A DNA stretch of 64,000 nucleotides from contig NZ_NNRL01000169.1 in NCBI RefSeq assembly GCF_002252505.1, forward strand, positions 149,065 to 213,064, given 5' to 3'. Within the stretch, counting starts at the first letter, position 1; each line of letters starts with the position of its first letter. The notes under the pieces are model-generated. The model made no database searches, had not been told where the DNA came from, and worked only from the letters and a program-made list of their open reading frames with translations. The translations under genes and the position numbers were made by a program. Source of the DNA: Brucella grignonensis. Its GTDB lineage: Bacteria > Pseudomonadota > Alphaproteobacteria > Rhizobiales > Rhizobiaceae. Shown in pieces: positions 10,083 through 19,353 of the stretch.

Positions 10083-11780
10083 CGTATTGAATCCGGTCGT
10101 GACACCAATCTGAAGAGTGCGGTTGTCGAAGGCGAGAGCATCACGGCCAATGTCGGGCGTGATCTCAACATCATCTCTGTTCCTGATACGGGTGAAAGCT
10201 CCAACAAGTCGTCTTCGTTCGGCGTCAGCGGCTCATTGAGCGGAGGAACGCCGAAAGTTACCGGTGTGTCACCGGGCTTCGGAACTGGCTCCGGTGAAAC
10301 CAACTGGATCGGCGAGCAGTCCGGTCTCGTATCGAAAGGCGAGATGGATGTTCGCGTCGAGGGCAACACGCATCTTGGCGCAGGCAAGATCGTTTCCGAA
10401 AGCGGCGATCTGAAGCTTGATACTGGTACGCTGACCCATGAAGACTTCTCTGGCTCGAAGAAATATGAAGGCTTCGACATTCAGGCTAATATCGACCTGA
10501 CGCCGAAGGATGCAGACGGCAACAAGCAGCAGCAGCCGGATCAGACCTCTCAGCCAAAAAACTCAGCTGAAGGCACCTATCAGCTAGACGACACGCGTCA
10601 GGAAGTCCGTGCCACCGTCGGGCCGGGTGAGATCATCATCCGTGACAAGGACAAACAGGCGGAACTCGAAACCAGCGGCCAAACCGAAGACCTCGCCGCG
10701 CTCAACCGTGATCCTGACAAAGCCTATGAGATCACCAAGGATAAGCATGTCGAGATCGACTATTATCTGTCAGATACTTCAGTAAAGGCGGCGATTGAGG
10801 GTGGGGCCGGAGTTGCCAAAATTGTTGGTGGATTGCTAGACCGGATTAGTGAACCAGCACTAGCTTCCGCACTACGTAATGAAGATATCGATCCTGCCGA
10901 AGCTCTTCGGCAACTCCAGTCCGGCGCGTGTTTTGAACAACGCGGCGATGTATTTAATTTATGGGATTGGATTGTACCTTCTGCTTATGCCGCAGGATGT
11001 CAACTGGAGACCTTGTCGGGTAAGGTGATCACGATCCATGACCGTGATAGCTGTATAGAAGCGCTCGGAAAAGCACTTTACGCTCAGGCTATTGGAGTCT
11101 GGAGCAACCGGGATAGCCTCCGTGAGGGGCTTTGGGAAGGATTAAAGGATCAGGGGAACGAATTCGTCGATCTCGTTTCCGACCCTTACGGCTTGGCCAA
11201 GTCCATAGGCAATGTCGCTTTGGAAATTGTTGCCGACCCCGTCGCAGCTGGCTTCAAATATGGATATGATGCTGCCGACAGCATCTATGAAAAGTCGCTG
11301 CTCTACACTCAAGCCTTAGCCAACGAAAACTACGAAGCAGCTGGCAGACACTTGGCAAGTTTGACAATCGATCTAGCCATGAAGGCTGCGGGCGGCGTCG
11401 GTGCGGGTTATACCGCCGTCAAATCTGCAGACAAAATCGCTGCGCTTAAGAATATTGAGAGGATTGAGAAGGCCGCCCCGATAAAAATATCCACAGCCAT
11501 ACAGCCTGTGGTGGGAGACCCGAAATTACAAAATTTGATGGATAATATTTATAAGGGAACACGCAATCCCAATAGGGTCGGCGATGGAACGCTTGCAGAT
11601 GCGGTGAGGTATGAGCGAGCTACTGGAGGAACTGTCGGTGGACGAACTCATACTATCAAAGCTGAGGAAACTATAGTGGGCTTGCAGAATTGGTTGGATA
11701 GAAATCCTCATGCTCTTCAGGTGGACAGGCAAGAGGCGATAACCCAAATTCAAAGTCTAAAAAATGCACTTGGGAAATGA
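10083..11780 (+). CDS. Orphan CdiA C-terminal toxin module without its own start codon
   Basis: The frame is open from just after a stop at 10080-10082 to TGA at 11778-11780, about 565 codons. Its first 232 codons copy the 3' part of cdiA; from YYLSDTS onward it encodes a different tip. There is no credible start: the first alternative start is TTG 10236 and the first in-frame ATG lies inside the repeat near 10342. It is therefore best read as a silent cassette, expressed only after recombination into cdiA. The C-terminal 80 residues (KGTRNPNRVGDGTLADAVR, then GGRTH, K, NWLDRNP, DR) look like a CDI nuclease-toxin family, possibly tRNA-cleaving. That family call is tentative. An immunity gene overlaps its stop. 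Confidence 0.75.
   Translation, partial: RIESGRDTNLKSAVVEGESITANVGRDLNIISVPDTGESSNKSSSFGVSGSLSGGTPKVTGVSPGFGTGSGETNWIGEQSGLVSKGEMDVRVEGNTHLGAGKIVSESGDLKLDTGTLTHEDFSGSKKYEGFDIQANIDLTPKDADGNKQQQPDQTSQPKNSAEGTYQLDDTRQEVRATVGPGEIIIRDKDKQAELETSGQTEDLAALNRDPDKAYEITKDKHVEIDYYLSDTSVKAAIEGGAGVAKIVGGLLDRISEPALASALRNEDIDPAEALRQLQSGACFEQRGDVFNLWDWIVPSAYAAGCQLETLSGKVITIHDRDSCIEALGKALYAQAIGVWSNRDSLREGLWEGLKDQGNEFVDLVSDPYGLAKSIGNVALEIVADPVAAGFKYGYDAADSIYEKSLLYTQALANENYEAAGRHLASLTIDLAMKAAGGVGAGYTAVKSADKIAALKNIERIEKAAPIKISTAIQPVVGDPKLQNLMDNIYKGTRNPNRVGDGTLADAVRYERATGGTVGGRTHTIKAEETIVGLQNWLDRNPHALQVDRQEAITQIQSLKNALGK
10085..10779 (+). repeat. Duplicated pre-toxin segment, copy 2
   Basis: Direct repeat of 8051-8745 at 2034 bases distance, about 90 percent or more identical by eye. 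It begins abruptly at TATTGAATCC and ends at the toxin junction. Together the two copies give recombination tracts for toxin exchange. Confidence 0.85.
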
Positions 11781-11782
11781 GT

Positions 11783-12127
11783 ATGAGTAAAAAATCGGAA
11801 ATTTTTGTTTCGAGTCTCGCCAAGATGTTTCCACTTCTAGCGGGAGCCTTTGAGGAACACTTAAAAGACAATGATCGAATTCTGCCTCATATTCTTATGG
11901 CTGATTATTGCCGTGTTGTTCTGAATGCTGATAAAAATGACACTTGGATTGTAAGCTTTTTAGAGGAGTTGGAGAAATCCTTTTCGTTGAGTTCGGATGA
12001 TCCGGTGAGTAATTTGATCGCTGTGTCGTTTGTTGAGAATTTGCCTTACACGAATGAAGGGCATTGGATCGTAGATCGTCTGGGACATAAGTTGCGTAAA
12101 CAGTATGCACGTTTTTTTTCTTATTAA
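11783..12127 (+). CDS. Predicted immunity protein for the orphan CDI toxin
   Basis: Protein of 114 residues beginning MSKKSEIFVSSL. ATG 11783 has GGGA seven bases upstream. A second ATG at 11777 overlaps the toxin stop as ATGA and would add two residues. The C-terminal half contains LIAVSFVENLP, which I associate with a family of uncharacterised immunity-like proteins (DUF7674 type); this is tentative. AT-rich composition and coupling to the toxin module support the immunity role. Unlike the module it follows, it has a usable start and could protect the cell even while its toxin is silent. Confidence 0.65.
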   Translation: MSKKSEIFVSSLAKMFPLLAGAFEEHLKDNDRILPHILMADYCRVVLNADKNDTWIVSFLEELEKSFSLSSDDPVSNLIAVSFVENLPYTNEGHWIVDRLGHKLRKQYARFFSY

Positions 12128-12210
12128 TAAACTGGCAGGATGCTGAAGGTACTTGGGCGTTATTATTTTTTAAGGCTAAATGAGTTGGTGAAGTTCCGAC
12201 ACGCAGGCTG

Positions 12211-12379
12211 GACTCCGAAGGATGCGGACGGCAACAAGCAGCAGCAGCCGGATCAGACCTCACAGCCGCGAACAACTGCGGAAGGCACGTATCAGCTCGA
12301 CGATACGCGGCAGGAAGTGCGTGCCACCGTCGGACCGGGTGAATCATTATTCGTGACAAGGACAAGCAGGCTGAACTGG
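12211..12379 (+). pseudogene. Third, decayed cdiA pre-toxin fragment
   Basis: The bases encode KDADGNKQQQPDQTSQ and following residues, as in the two longer copies, but a one-base deletion after GPGE breaks the frame (GGTGAATC here, GGTGAGATC in the others). The copy stops at GAACTGG, where the IS end begins at 12380. It is the stump of another toxin module whose tip and immunity gene are lost. Confidence 0.8.
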
Positions 12380-12545
12380 TGACGTTGCCCCCAAGTTTTA
12401 TCCAGTTTTGAGTTCGCTCCAGCGGTTTTGGGTTGCTGTATTCGGGGCGGTAGCGGCGGGTTGCGGTGCGGAGCCGTTCCGGCTGCGCAGCACCGCATCA
12501 CGTCGCGGGTTGATTGTCTGAGCGAACTCGGCAGGCGTCATCCAG
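12380..12545 (-). mobile_element. Truncated end of an IS3-like insertion sequence
   Basis: Starts with TGACGTTGCCCCC, matched by the sequence starting at 63938. On the minus strand it carries the 3' end of a transposase: GWMTPAEFAQTINPRRD through NRWSELKTG, with stop at 12398-12400. The match to an IS3-family OrfB tail is from memory. The rest of the element is missing; homology stops near 12543. The insertion or a later deletion removed the third CDI module. Confidence 0.65.
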
Positions 12546-12994
12546 CCACCGCAAATCACGTAAGTTAAAACGCGCAATCGTATCCACGGGCACTATGACG
12601 TTCGACACTTCGGTTGTGTAAAAAAATATGGCGAAAACGTGATTTTGCCATACGTCACGAAGCTGTCTTCTATTGCTCAAACGATTTAGCGGTAGCTTGG
12701 CGTTTAATTCTTCCGTATGGTTAACATCAGTCGTTGTCCTGATAGCTGCTGCTTCACTTCGGTCGTGAATACAGTGGAGAGGGAGCATTGTGCGGTATAT
12801 ATCTGGCAACGTATCACGGCATGGTTTTAATACATTGTTTTAAAATTCTTTAAACAACTTCGGCAGGATATATTTGTAAACAAGCAATCCGTTTCTCGCC
12901 TCACCTCCAAAGGGCATTCTTGTATGCGATAACACGCATAAATTTAGCCAATCACCTAAAATGCTATCGCGGAATACCGCTGATATTGATAGTG
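12546..12994. other. Gene-free left margin of the defence island
   Basis: About 450 bases without a convincing gene. Short open frames here are unlike any protein I know. It contains the palindromic repeat at 12611-12655 and the promoter region of druM. The IS remnant ends at its left edge. Confidence 0.6.
12611..12655. repeat. Palindromic flank repeat, left copy
   Basis: Contains TATGGCgAAAA, a five-base loop and TTTTGCCATA: a hairpin with one bulged G. Its 45 bases align without gaps to 27289-27333 at about 33 of 45 positions, in the same orientation, on the other side of the Druantia/HNH block. Confidence 0.6.
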
Positions 12995-13000
12995 TATAAT
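12995..13000 (+). promoter_or_regulatory. Probable -10 box of the druM operon
   Basis: A perfect TATAAT lies 19 bases before the druM ATG. The -35 region is poor. With a start near 13007 the leader would be only about 12 bases and would still include the GGGGG ribosome site at 13010-13014. Confidence 0.4.
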
Positions 13001-13018
13001 GAGAACTTTGGGGGAATC

Positions 13019-14833
13019 ATGCAGACTGCTATCGATCTCTATTCCGGCTGCGGCGGAATGTCGGCCGGTGCTGCCATCGCGATCCCCGATCTCGACGTGA
13101 AGTGGGCGCTGGATATCGACACTAACGCTGCCACGACGTTCAAGAAAGCTCACCCGCAAACCCTAGTTGATTGCTGCGACGTCTCGCTGGTATCGGCTAC
13201 TGACGTGATTGAGCGGGCGGGAATAGAGAAAATCGACTGGTTCTTCGCAGGCCCGACTTGTCAGGCCGTCAGTACGATGGGCGTGTTTCACCTTGATGAT
13301 CCGCGAAACGCGCTATTCGTACATTTCATCCGCTTACTCGACGGTTTCACCGCAGCTGGACGGCGTCCGCACCGTGTTATCATGGAAAACGTTCCTGGCG
13401 TCGTCTATGGTAAGAACCTTGTCATCGTGAAAGAGCTATTTAAGCTCTTCGAGGATCGCGGTTACCACGTCTTCGCTGACGTCGTGAACATGGCTGATTA
13501 TGGTCTTCCGCAACTCCGCAACAGGTTTATCCTCATAGCGTCGCTGAACCCGACCCCGTCTACATTTCCAAAGCCGACTCATAGTGTTGATGGCAGTCGT
13601 GGCCTACCTTCATATGTTACGGTTTTGGAAGCCATTGGCGATTTCGTGCACCCGCCTTCCAGGGACGGGAAAGCCTTCACCAACCTGCCGCCTTCGCCGA
13701 CTGCGTTTCAACGCTTTGTCGCGAATTCTAATGGTGAGGTTGCCAACCACTGGTGCAACATTCTCACCGACCTCAACCGAAAGCGGATCTCGAAGGTACC
13801 GCAGGGTGGTTCGTGGAAAGACATCCCGCCGGAGCTGCTGCCCGATCGTTTCCGCCGCGTGCGCCTAACCGATTATGCGACGCTCTATGGACGGCTGCAC
13901 GATGCATCACCCGCTTATACGATCTCAGCAGGGTTCGGGAACGTGACCTCTGGGTGCTTCACTCACCCAACCGAGGACAGGCCGTTGTCAGTGCGAGAAG
14001 GTGCGCGACTTCAGGGGTTCCCCGATAGCTTTGAGTTTACTGGACCCCGCGGACAACAGTATAGACAGGTGGGTAACGCTGTCCCGCCATTCTTTATGAT
14101 GCAGCTCGTCCGCCATCTTCTGGCCGGGGCTGTGGAGGGTGTCCCCGCCAGGATTACCTCTGAGGTGATCGCCAGCGACCGCAAGCTTCCCCCTATGGTG
14201 AAGCGCTACATGAACAAAAAGAACGATTCCGAACGGTCGGGCAACGGATACGGCAGTGGCACCTACTGGCCTGCAGGATGGGGCGAGCCGATCCCCGTAG
14301 ACGCGGTGGCCGCGAATGGATACCGCTTGAGCAACACGAAACTTCGGTATCGTCGACGGGACGAGTGGCGTGTCTCTCGCGATAAGTTCACCGACCAGGA
14401 TCTGGTCGCTGTGTATGAGGAGCAACAGCACCGTGGCATCGGCCCTGAAAGCATGATCGCCCTGCCTCTGACGCGGGAAGACGAGGTCGATGCTATCGAC
14501 CGGGCCATCGTCCAACTTCTTGCTATCGTCGGTTCGAAGCCTTGGCAGTTCGAACTCGACATCCCGGTACGCTATCTCCGTGCGCGCTTGAAGCTTCTGC
14601 ACGACCAGCTTTCCGAAAGACGAGTCTCAAATCTTCCACCTCTAGCAATGACTGAGGATGGTACGACGGTTCTCCTCGGTAGCCGCATGGGAACGCTTCT
14701 TCTCGCACGGCTGACCTTCGAGGACACGGACATGTCGGTCAGCGAGTCACTCAAGACACCGCATCTTGTGCTCCACCCCGAGCCGCCGCGCCGGAACGGC
14801 AGGAGCCAATCCGAGGATTTTTGCTACCGATAG
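13019..14833 (+). CDS. druM: Druantia type II DNA cytosine-5 methyltransferase (DruM)
   Basis: 604 residues starting at ATG 13019, which follows TTTGGGGGAATC; the open frame extends upstream without another ribosome site. C5-methyltransferase motifs appear in order: SAM-binding DLYSGCGG (7-14), catalytic GPTCQ with Cys81, ENV near 122, QLRNRFILIAS, and the C-terminal RLQGFP and VGNAVPP. The catalytic loop reads GPTCQ where most family members have GPPCQ. About 200 further residues after the last motif are unlike a standard methyltransferase and may recognise target or partners. In Druantia II the methylase is encoded with druF, druG and druE, the same gene set as here. It probably marks host DNA as self. 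Confidence 0.85.
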   Translation: MQTAIDLYSGCGGMSAGAAIAIPDLDVKWALDIDTNAATTFKKAHPQTLVDCCDVSLVSATDVIERAGIEKIDWFFAGPTCQAVSTMGVFHLDDPRNALFVHFIRLLDGFTAAGRRPHRVIMENVPGVVYGKNLVIVKELFKLFEDRGYHVFADVVNMADYGLPQLRNRFILIASLNPTPSTFPKPTHSVDGSRGLPSYVTVLEAIGDFVHPPSRDGKAFTNLPPSPTAFQRFVANSNGEVANHWCNILTDLNRKRISKVPQGGSWKDIPPELLPDRFRRVRLTDYATLYGRLHDASPAYTISAGFGNVTSGCFTHPTEDRPLSVREGARLQGFPDSFEFTGPRGQQYRQVGNAVPPFFMMQLVRHLLAGAVEGVPARITSEVIASDRKLPPMVKRYMNKKNDSERSGNGYGSGTYWPAGWGEPIPVDAVAANGYRLSNTKLRYRRRDEWRVSRDKFTDQDLVAVYEEQQHRGIGPESMIALPLTREDEVDAIDRAIVQLLAIVGSKPWQFELDIPVRYLRARLKLLHDQLSERRVSNLPPLAMTEDGTTVLLGSRMGTLLLARLTFEDTDMSVSESLKTPHLVLHPEPPRRNGRSQSEDFCYR

Positions 14834-14884
14834 GGGGGCGGCACTGCCTTTCGGTTGGGGATGTGAGGGGGAGGCGAAGAAAGA

Positions 14885-17317
14885 TTGGGAAATTTCGAGG
14901 CGGAATGCATCCAAAGATATTTTCTGGCTCCGGGCAGCACCGGTCCGATCGGCAGTGTCTACGTCGCCGATGACGATCTCCTCGACATCTTCTCCACCGA
15001 CAATCTTGCGGTCGCCCGGCAGGCGATGCTCAAATCCCTGCCGCACGCCTCGGTTCTCAGGGCATGGTTCTCCGGAGAGTTCCAGCCGAGGGCAGGCAGA
15101 AAGCCGGAGTATGTCCGCATCCTGATGTTCCTTTGCTGGATGCAGACGACCACGACCAGGATCGGTGGAGAACGTGACTTCCGTGAGCTTCTGGAAAAGC
15201 AGCTCAACGACCGCTTCCAGGACATGAACGGCCTCAACCCGATGTGGGAGCACCTGCGTGACTTCCTCGCACAGGAGCATGGCATCGATCTCGTCCTGCC
15301 GGGCATCCATCCGCACAGGCAGATCGGCCGCACGTTGCGCATCGCGTTTCCGACATGGCGCGACCGCGACACCATGCGCAAGGTCAAGAACGCCATTTCC
15401 GACGACTATTTGCTCGATCCCCTAACGGTCTCCAACCGCATACACACCTCGCGGCACCTGTTCAGCGATGCCATGCAGTCATTAGACTACAATTTCCGGA
15501 AGTTCGATCTCGCAATGAAGCGGGGCGGACGCGAATACATGGAGACTCCATTCTGGCAGGCCTGGTATTCGATCGTGGCGGAACAGGCCGCAATGGAGGA
15601 GATCGTGGTTGCAGAGGGAGATTTCGGAGAGCACGAACTTTTCCGCGTCTCGCCGCTTGGCGAACGGATAGCGATCATGAGCCCCGAAGACGCCCTCGCT
15701 CTTGTCCCCAAAGCTCTCGGGAAGCTCATTCGAAACGGGATCGTATTCCTCGAGAACGTTGGCTTCGGAAAATACCGGGCTATAACGTCGCCGTCTAACA
15801 CCCTCCTGATGAAACGTTCGAAGCTGGCCGAATGTTGTTCCGAGGCAATCCGCTCGGTGGCTGGACTGAATGCAGGTTGGGTCGTGGCCAATTTTCGGAA
15901 TCGCATCGAGGGAGGAGTCCTGACGGAACGCACCCCGAGGGAGTTCGGCTGGCGCGACGGCATCAGGGTTGGCGGAGCTTACCTTGGGCGCACGCCGCTG
16001 GCCCCGTCCATCACTGGTCCCATGCCGGCAGCAATCAAGGTCGAAAAGAGCAGCAAGGCGGTTGAAATGGTGCCGAACGGCGAGGGACTGTCATTTCCCG
16101 ACGGAGTTCATTCGGGTACCTTCACCGCCCGCAGCCTGCGGGAAACCCGCGAGATACTTCTTATCCCTCGCGCAAACGAGGTCAGCGACATCCGCCGTCT
16201 GGCTTTCGATTTCTCAAAGGAGATATCGGAGGACGAGTTCCACCACGACACTGTGCCATCCCTTGCCTCCAGCATCGAGGAATGGAACGGTATGCGCACT
16301 CCTCCATGCGATGCCCTGGTGACGATCGGGGAAGCCCTGTACGAGCGGACTGCCCGGGGACTTTCATTCTCCGAGGCGATCGAGATCGTCTTGAGAGGCA
16401 TGCCCGAGGACGACCGCCCCTCCGAATGGGATCTGCTTCGATCCTTCTCCGATGCCGGTTGGCTGGAGATGACGCTGCTCCGCCATTTCCCTGTGCGCCG
16501 GATATTGCAAAACCCGCTGACGGCCGAATGTGTCGGCGATGATCTTGTCAGGATCAGCGGTCCGACTCCGATCGCGGTGGTGGAACGCCTCCATGCTGCG
16601 GCAGGGGCCGTTGGAGCAAAGATCGAAACATGGAACGGACTGTCGAAGTGGGCGCTGCCCCGTCATGCCGTCAGGTGTCCGAACGAGCGTATCCGCGAGG
16701 ATTTCCTCGGAAGAATGGCTCTCACGGAAAAGCCCGCATCCAGACGGGCGCAGGCCGATATCGCCGACACGACCGGAGTCCACGCATACCAAGTGATAGG
16801 CAAGTTCGATGAGGAGCGCGGCCTCTTCGTGGTCCGCTACGACGAAAAGGTTGCCGACGGCCTCTATAGGCTCGAGCGGAAAGAATCCCGTAACCCCTTC
16901 CTGTACCGCTCGGTGGTCGCAGGAAAACCTGCGCAGAACTACGTATCGCCCTCGGTGGCGATCCTCTCGCATTACCTGCGCGGCAAAGGCCCGCTGTTTC
17001 TCCATTACGGAGGCACGATGCAGCCGCACCGCCCGCGTGTTCTCCTGCCTTCAAGCTGGGCGCGATGGGCGTCCGACAGAGTGCTCTGCAACGCCGCTCC
17101 CGGGTTGTCCGCGGGATCGTGGCGATACCAGTACGCCGTCGGTGCCTCAACCCTTGCCGCCATATCCCGGCTCCTCCCGGTGAAGGAGCATGCAGCCAGA
17201 ACAACCACGGAATGGATTGGCAGGTTCATCGCATCGGCCTCCAGCCGGGGACGGGCGATCCATGACAGCACATCACAGGCGACGCGGATTGCCCGCGGCA
17301 CGCCGGGAAAGAGATAG
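14885..17317 (+). CDS. druF: Druantia type II protein DruF
   Basis: 810 residues, no domain I can name. The start is TTG 14885, preceded by GGGGAGG nine bases upstream; no in-frame ATG lies nearby. The protein is soluble, mixed alpha/beta, with no signal peptide, membrane segment or nucleotide-binding loop. Assignment rests on position between a C5 methyltransferase and the druG/druE pair and on suitable length. The spacing is 51 bases after druM and 3 bases before druG, so it is cotranscribed. GC content and codon use match the rest of the island and are richer than in the CDI locus. Its biochemical role is unknown. Confidence 0.7.
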   Translation: MGNFEAECIQRYFLAPGSTGPIGSVYVADDDLLDIFSTDNLAVARQAMLKSLPHASVLRAWFSGEFQPRAGRKPEYVRILMFLCWMQTTTTRIGGERDFRELLEKQLNDRFQDMNGLNPMWEHLRDFLAQEHGIDLVLPGIHPHRQIGRTLRIAFPTWRDRDTMRKVKNAISDDYLLDPLTVSNRIHTSRHLFSDAMQSLDYNFRKFDLAMKRGGREYMETPFWQAWYSIVAEQAAMEEIVVAEGDFGEHELFRVSPLGERIAIMSPEDALALVPKALGKLIRNGIVFLENVGFGKYRAITSPSNTLLMKRSKLAECCSEAIRSVAGLNAGWVVANFRNRIEGGVLTERTPREFGWRDGIRVGGAYLGRTPLAPSITGPMPAAIKVEKSSKAVEMVPNGEGLSFPDGVHSGTFTARSLRETREILLIPRANEVSDIRRLAFDFSKEISEDEFHHDTVPSLASSIEEWNGMRTPPCDALVTIGEALYERTARGLSFSEAIEIVLRGMPEDDRPSEWDLLRSFSDAGWLEMTLLRHFPVRRILQNPLTAECVGDDLVRISGPTPIAVVERLHAAAGAVGAKIETWNGLSKWALPRHAVRCPNERIREDFLGRMALTEKPASRRAQADIADTTGVHAYQVIGKFDEERGLFVVRYDEKVADGLYRLERKESRNPFLYRSVVAGKPAQNYVSPSVAILSHYLRGKGPLFLHYGGTMQPHRPRVLLPSSWARWASDRVLCNAAPGLSAGSWRYQYAVGASTLAAISRLLPVKEHAARTTTEWIGRFIASASSRGRAIHDSTSQATRIARGTPGKR

Positions 17318-17320
17318 CGG

Positions 17321-19351
17321 ATGTCAGTATCAGGCAAGACGGTTTACAGAGTAAAGCAGGTTGTCGCACACGATGTCGCGATCATCGCCGAGGTCAAGGA
17401 TGTAGACGGCGGCGAGGTCAAGGAGACCCGCGACAGCAGGATCGCCCTCGGCGGCATAGACTCGTTCTGGCTGGTCGGCGGAGAGAAGAAGGAGAAGAAG
17501 CTCGCTCTTCACAAGAAGGACACGCCTGTCCCCGCCCTAGCGGTGACCATTTCGCCGTTGGCGACGAGAATTCGTGGAAGAAGCCCAATCTTCGATCTCC
17601 CAAAGATCGCCAACGACATCGCCGTTCCCGGGAAGTTCGATGCCGTTTCGTTTGCCTCGGCCACAAGGCTCAATGTCGGCTACAGCCCTCAGGGGGGTGA
17701 CCCCGATGAACGGCTTTCCGCGCTCATGGAGGGAACGCTACACATTCCCCTCGAGGCTGCTGTCTCATCGATCGAGGTCAGGCCTGGCCGATGGCTGACA
17801 TCGGGCTTCGATGTCCTGCCAGCGGGACGCTACGGACTGCAACGTCAGTCCTTGCGCTCGGTCGCCACGGTCTCGCTCGAAAACCGGCCCGACATGATCA
17901 GGTTGGCACATGGCTTAGTCGTGTTCGTCTCCCAGCCTAAATGGTCGGAACCGAGGAACGTCGATCTTCGATCTGAGGAAGAGATATTGCAGTCCGCGGA
18001 GCGTTGGCTATCCCGCTCGACCGCTGTCGTCAGCCTTCCGGCCGACGTACGGTCCATGGCTCCCGCGGAGTTGCTACGCCTGCTTGCCGACAGGGCCGTC
18101 AACGAGGACGAGAAGGCTGATCTTGCGGCCGTTGCGGGACTTCTGTCGACGCGCAGCGAGCTTGCCGACATCCTGCCCGACATACTGAGACGGGATCCAG
18201 CATTCAAGGAAATGCTCGCCAGCTTTGAGGAATCCGAGATGGCGTGGATTCGAACCCAACTGGACGCGCAGATCCGCAGCGAGACGGAGGCGAGCAGTGC
18301 ACGGCTGGCTGCGCTCCGAGGCGAGATCGCAGCCGCGGAAGCCATGCTCGAAACGTTCTCCCACCGGGAGGCACTCCTCAGGAGCGAGACCGAGAAGCAC
18401 GAGGAGACGCTGCGCAGCAGGATCGCCAGCGCAGCGGAAGTAATTAGAAGCGAATCATCACGCGAAACCGCAGCCATCCGCGACGAAGTCGCCCTTTTGT
18501 GGGACGAGATCGCACAGATCACCACCGCTCCAGTCGCTCCGGTGGTGGCCGTGTCGGAACAGTCCGAGATCCCGCTCCCGGCTTCTTCGCTGCCGCCCAT
18601 GGCTTCGGACGAGCAGAGGCAGAAGACCCTCCGTGAGATGGCTGTCGCGGTGGGTCTTTCGGCTTCGGAGATCGCTACCGTCATTGCGACGAGCACTGAC
18701 AGTGTTCCGGTTCTCATCGGTGCCGACGCCATGGCCGCCGCGGTTGCCATCGTCACGGCGCTAGCCGGAGAGGAAGCCGCCATCGTCTTCTGCGATCCCA
18801 CAAAGGTTTCGCTAGAGGATATCCTGAACGATGAACATTCCGGCCTCCTTGCCGCAATCAACAAGGCGAAGGAGCGGCCTGAGGCGCTCGCCGCCGCAGC
18901 ATTTTGCAGCATTACCAACGCTCCTTGCGAATACTGGCTGCCGCAGATCGTTGAAATGAGAAAGGTAGGCCGACTTCCCCGCAACCTTGCGATCATCGCG
19001 AGCGCGGGCACGGATGGCATGCGCATCTCCATCCCCGATTCCGCACTCCGACATCTCTTCCCGTTGGCTACCTCGAAGTTGGCGCGACCCGGTGCCGTGA
19101 AGTTCGAAGGCCTCTGGCCATCGGCGAAGGCGGATCAGGAGCGGAGCCGCGAGGCTGTTGATCTCCTCATCGACCGTGGACTGGAAGGTACGGTCCTGCA
19201 GAGCATGTCGAAGGCACTCGCGTGTACGCCGTCCTGGTTGAAGGTCTCCGATCTCGCTGACGTCTTCCTGCGGCAGGCAAAATGGCTCGCGGCGAGTTCC
19301 GCGGGCGACGAGCACGAACACGATAAATACTTCAAAAACCTAGAGAGCTGA
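17321..19351 (+). CDS. druG: Druantia type II protein DruG, coiled-coil
   Basis: 676 residues from ATG 17321. The N-terminal third is beta-rich. Residues about 300-395 form a long, charged coiled coil (repeated E-A-R/E-I-A patterns). The C-terminal 250 residues are alpha/beta and include ALAGEEAAIVFCDP, but no intact Walker A motif, so a degenerate ATPase fold is only a possibility. It starts 3 bases after druF and stops 2 bases before druE. Identification as DruG comes from operon context and length; a structural or bridging role between DruF and the DruE helicase is inference. Confidence 0.7.
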   Translation: MSVSGKTVYRVKQVVAHDVAIIAEVKDVDGGEVKETRDSRIALGGIDSFWLVGGEKKEKKLALHKKDTPVPALAVTISPLATRIRGRSPIFDLPKIANDIAVPGKFDAVSFASATRLNVGYSPQGGDPDERLSALMEGTLHIPLEAAVSSIEVRPGRWLTSGFDVLPAGRYGLQRQSLRSVATVSLENRPDMIRLAHGLVVFVSQPKWSEPRNVDLRSEEEILQSAERWLSRSTAVVSLPADVRSMAPAELLRLLADRAVNEDEKADLAAVAGLLSTRSELADILPDILRRDPAFKEMLASFEESEMAWIRTQLDAQIRSETEASSARLAALRGEIAAAEAMLETFSHREALLRSETEKHEETLRSRIASAAEVIRSESSRETAAIRDEVALLWDEIAQITTAPVAPVVAVSEQSEIPLPASSLPPMASDEQRQKTLREMAVAVGLSASEIATVIATSTDSVPVLIGADAMAAAVAIVTALAGEEAAIVFCDPTKVSLEDILNDEHSGLLAAINKAKERPEALAAAAFCSITNAPCEYWLPQIVEMRKVGRLPRNLAIIASAGTDGMRISIPDSALRHLFPLATSKLARPGAVKFEGLWPSAKADQERSREAVDLLIDRGLEGTVLQSMSKALACTPSWLKVSDLADVFLRQAKWLAASSAGDEHEHDKYFKNLES

Positions 19352-19353
19352 AC

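Noticed and set aside
12140..12382. Short plus-strand frame read as an independent gene
   Set aside because: Most of it is the decayed third cdiA fragment with a frameshift; the start region has no homology.
17845..19032. 395-codon serine/alanine-rich frame opposite druG
   Set aside because: It mirrors the coiled-coil codons of druG and is low-complexity, with no family features.
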